DNA of 8,208 nucleotides from an uncultured Alphaproteobacteria bacterium. GTDB lineage: Bacteria > Pseudomonadota > Alphaproteobacteria > CASFRQ01 > SAAU01. The first letter of the stretch is position 1, and each line of letters opens with the position of its first letter. Below the pieces are notes generated by a model, which worked only from the letters and a program-made list of their open reading frames with translations, did no database searches and was not told the origin of the DNA. A program made the translations under genes and the position numbers. Location: the NCBI GenBank assembly GCA_949296785.1, contig CASFRQ010000183.1, positions 1 through 8,208 of the forward strand. Reading direction: 5' to 3'. This document shows, piece by piece, positions 6,818 to 8,208 of this stretch.

Positions 6818-6840
6818 AATTACCAAACCTTTCTTTTCAT

Positions 6841-6870
6841 CTTATCATCTTGGTTCAAATAGAATGTCAT
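6841..6870 (-). promoter_or_regulatory. Candidate promoter of trcR-gapR
   Basis: On the minus strand ATGACA (6865-6870, five of six -35 positions) is followed after 18 bases by GATAAG (6841-6846, four of six). Transcription would begin near 6835, leaving a short leader before the trcR ATG. The -35 overlaps the inverted repeat at 6864-6880. Confidence 0.35.
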
Positions 6871-6886
6871 GATTTGACATGATTTG
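6864..6886. promoter_or_regulatory. Operator-like element: inverted repeat plus helically phased direct repeat
   Basis: Two overlapping symmetries lie between trcR and the beta-barrel gene. ATGTCA (6864-6869) and TGACAT (6875-6880) form an inverted repeat with 5-base spacing. CATGATTTG occurs twice (6868-6876 and 6878-6886), offset by exactly 10 bases, one helical turn. The element covers a perfect TTGACA (6874-6879) on plus and the trcR -35 candidate on minus. It looks like a protein-binding site controlling one or both genes; the binding protein is unknown. Confidence 0.5.
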
Positions 6887-6953
6887 TTTATAAGGCATCT
6901 TATGCAAAATTCATTTTTTTCTCAAGCAAAATATCTTACGGAATTTTATTTAT

Positions 6954-6983
6954 TTGACTTTTTGGAAAAAAGCGGGCTACTCT
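6954..6983 (+). promoter_or_regulatory. Candidate promoter of the beta-barrel gene
   Basis: TTGACT (6954-6959) and TACTCT (6978-6983) are 18 bases apart, giving a start near 6990 and a leader of about 30 bases. The alternative is TTGACA at 6874-6879, a perfect -35 but without a good -10 at normal spacing. Both are weak. Confidence 0.25.
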
Positions 6984-7018
6984 GTAAAGGTCATTTTTAT
7001 TTTGAAGGAGAATGGGAG

Positions 7019-7555
7019 ATGAATAAATTTTTAATTCCGGCCTTGGCCGTCGGTCTGTTTTTTGGGTCGGCTTTGTCCGCTCGGGCCGGTATGTATGTCA
7101 GTGCCGGTATCGGTTATGCCAAAAACAAAGGCGATGTCAAATTCAGTAATGTGAAGGAGGATTATAAAAGTTCCTCCGCCTACTCCATTGCCTTGGGGTA
7201 TGATTTGCCTGTTGTTCCCTTACGTTTTGAAGGGGAATTTTTTTCAAACTCGGCCAAGGTTGAACATACGAAAAAACATGTGAGATATAACGCTTTAATG
7301 GGAAATGCCTATTTAAATCTGCCGTTTCCGATTGTTTCTCCCTATGTCGGGGCCGGTATCGGTTATGTCCGGTTGAAAGGGGATAATGTCTCCGCCTGGC
7401 AGGGGATGGTCGGCGTAGAAACGAATATTCCTCTGGTTCCTTTAAAAGGAGGGTTGGAATACAGATACATTTCTTCCGAGGAAGCAAAAAAGAGCGGCGT
7501 GGACTATGAATACAAAACGCATGTTATTATGGCAAAGATTCGTTTGGAATTTTAA
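7019..7555 (+). CDS. Small outer-membrane beta-barrel protein
   Basis: A 178-residue exported protein. Residues 1-23 form a signal peptide (MNKF, hydrophobic core, cleavage expected at SARA|GM), leaving a mature protein of about 155 residues. It shows eight alternating, glycine/aromatic-rich segments typical of an 8-strand OmpA/OmpW/Opa-sized barrel, including MYVSAGIGY (25-33), AYSIALGYDL (54-63), SPYVGAGIGYVRL (107-119) and HVIMAKIRLEF (168-178). It ends in Phe, the usual signal for BAM-mediated insertion. The repeated A/S-G-I-G-Y motif resembles porin-like surface proteins such as the surface antigen 2 family, but no exact family is claimed and the role is unknown. The frame stays open upstream to 6884. 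The start at 7019 is chosen because AAGGAG lies eight bases before it and a clean signal peptide begins there. Confidence 0.87.
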   Translation: MNKFLIPALAVGLFFGSALSARAGMYVSAGIGYAKNKGDVKFSNVKEDYKSSSAYSIALGYDLPVVPLRFEGEFFSNSAKVEHTKKHVRYNALMGNAYLNLPFPIVSPYVGAGIGYVRLKGDNVSAWQGMVGVETNIPLVPLKGGLEYRYISSEEAKKSGVDYEYKTHVIMAKIRLEF

Positions 7556-7585
7556 TTTACCGGCGTAAACGGTTTATTCGCAAAC

Positions 7586-7613
7586 AAAGGGGGTGGTTTT
7601 CATCCCCTTTTTT
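7586..7613. terminator. Terminator shared by the beta-barrel and XRE genes
   Basis: AAAGGGGGTG (7586-7595) pairs with CATCCCCTTT (7601-7610) with one G-T wobble and a 5-base loop, then TTT. It sits 30 bases after the beta-barrel stop and is a good plus-strand terminator. The minus-strand XRE gene ends inside it (its TGA is 7600-7602). The reverse-direction tail, TTTGTTTG, is weaker but may also work. Confidence 0.75.
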
Positions 7614-7962
7614 GATTGAGATTCTTTGCTTTAATCATATTTTCAACGGTTCTGGACACCAAGAGAATAAAATCTTCATCATAACACATCAGCTGGCGGG
7701 AGATTTGTTCAACCATTTTTCTGGTATATTTGTTCGGCGCAAAAGTTTCCGGAAAAGAAAGGAAATCCTCCAAAGAAATATCCAAAGCCAGCGCCAGTTT
7801 GACAATCGTGTCCAGCTTGGGGGAAATTTTACCGCATTCAATGCTGGAAATGGTATTGAATGTCATACCGATTTCATGTGCCAGTTCCTGTTGGCTCATT
7901 TTGCTGGATTTTCTGATTTCCCTTAATCTGTTTCCGAATTTTTTATTGAAATCGCCGGCCAT
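7600..7962 (-). CDS. XRE-family (Cro/CI-type) transcriptional regulator
   Basis: A 120-residue DNA-binding protein. Residues 10-68 are a typical Cro/CI helix-turn-helix domain: GNRLREIRKSSKMSQQELAH (10-29), the recognition-helix region EIGMTFNTISSIECGKISPK (30-49), then DTIVKLALALDISLEDFLSF (51-70). The remaining 50 residues (MVEQISRQLM, FILLVSRTVENMIKAKNL) look helical and may serve for dimerisation; no sensor or peptidase domain is seen. The start has AGGGAG eight bases upstream. It converges with the beta-barrel gene and is divergent from the gene beginning at 8176, so autoregulation and control of that neighbour through the AT-rich gap is a reasonable inference. It could also be the antitoxin of a toxin-antitoxin pair, but no toxin gene is adjacent in the window. 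Confidence 0.93.
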   Translation of the reverse strand: MAGDFNKKFGNRLREIRKSSKMSQQELAHEIGMTFNTISSIECGKISPKLDTIVKLALALDISLEDFLSFPETFAPNKYTRKMVEQISRQLMCYDEDFILLVSRTVENMIKAKNLNQKRG

Positions 7963-8175
7963 CCTAAAAACTCCCTGTTAAAAATAAAACGCTCTTAAAA
8001 GTAATATGTTTCTTTGTTCTAGTAAAATAATATTAAAAAAATAAAATTAAAAGATGATTTTACCCGCTTTCCTGATAATTTACAAAAAAATTTTATAAAT
8101 AACCTAAAAAAAGAGTATGGACGGTTCGTTTATTTTTTTCAAGTCCTTATTTTTCCTGGTCTAGAAGGAGAATTT
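7963..8175. other. AT-rich divergent promoter region
   Basis: A 213-base, very AT-rich spacer between the XRE gene (minus) and the partial gene (plus). It carries long A/T tracts (for example 8021-8052 and 8079-8100), a TATAAA (8094-8099) that could be a -10 without a good -35, and no convincing hairpin terminator. Promoters for both flanking genes should lie here, but I could not fix their positions. Confidence 0.45.
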
Positions 8176-8208
8176 ATGAAAAGGGTAGGATTAAACCTGC
8201 AAATTTAT
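8176..8208 (+). CDS. Start of an unidentified gene, cut by the window end
   Basis: Eleven codons (MKRVGLNLQIY) follow a strong ribosome binding site, AAGGAG (8165-8170), five bases before the ATG. The frame is open to the window end. Too little is visible to name it. The basic N-terminus could lead a signal peptide or a cytoplasmic protein. It is divergent from the XRE regulator, which makes it a candidate target. Confidence 0.6.
   Translation, partial: MKRVGLNLQIY

Noticed and set aside
6818..6826. TTG start giving trcR three extra residues
   Set aside because: There is no room for a ribosome binding site, and the family N-terminus begins MTLPLMPK at the ATG at 6817.
6884..7018. N-terminal extension of the beta-barrel frame
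   Set aside because: The added 45 residues would bury the signal peptide. The real start at 7019 has a strong ribosome binding site.
1..8208. CRISPR array, tRNA, rRNA, insertion sequence or defence island
   Set aside because: I saw no regularly spaced repeats, cloverleaf or rRNA-like segments, transposase, or nuclease/defence domains on either strand.

Overview
The window looks like a chromosomal segment of an AT-rich alphaproteobacterium, probably host-associated with a reduced or drifting genome. Two genes point to the class: one encodes a GapR/DUF2312 nucleoid protein, the other a DUF1013/TrcR-type regulator, and both families are essentially alphaproteobacterial. The XerC C-terminus (YEHAHPRAR) also resembles alphaproteobacterial XerC. 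TGA is used as a stop codon and Trp is TGG, so this is the standard bacterial code. Long, T-rich, gene-poor spacers fit a host-associated lineage, but that lifestyle is inference.

Layout: 1-1016 has no gene I can defend, only T-rich DNA with several hairpins, including a strong bidirectional terminator at 879-919. A lone VirB11/PilT/DotB-superfamily ATPase follows on the minus strand (1017-1997). Next on the minus strand is priA (2266-4245), divergent from xerC on the plus strand (4292-5254), with the xerC promoter overlapping the extreme 5' end of priA. A 677-base spacer (5255-5931) contains hairpins, one perfect 17-bp palindrome and a few tiny ORFs of doubtful reality. Then comes a minus-strand pair, trcR upstream (6817-6266) and gapR downstream (6195-5932), with a terminator after gapR. 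Divergent from trcR is a small exported outer-membrane beta-barrel gene (7019-7555). It converges on an XRE-family repressor-like gene (7962-7600), and the two share a terminator. At the right edge (8176 on) a new gene begins after a good ribosome binding site and is cut off by the window end.

How they fit together: most of the recognisable genes serve chromosome upkeep. PriA restarts stalled forks, XerC resolves chromosome dimers, GapR binds overtwisted DNA, and TrcR is a conserved cell-cycle-associated regulator. The ATPase is an orphan of a secretion, conjugation or pilus machine whose other parts are not here. The beta-barrel and the XRE regulator form a separate surface-protein/regulator neighbourhood.

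I see no defence system, CRISPR array, prophage, insertion sequence, tRNA or rRNA. Nothing here is convincingly a new biological system. The best leads are regulatory: a 10-bp-phased direct repeat between trcR and the beta-barrel gene, the trcR-gapR gene pair, the orphan ATPase, and the structured spacers.
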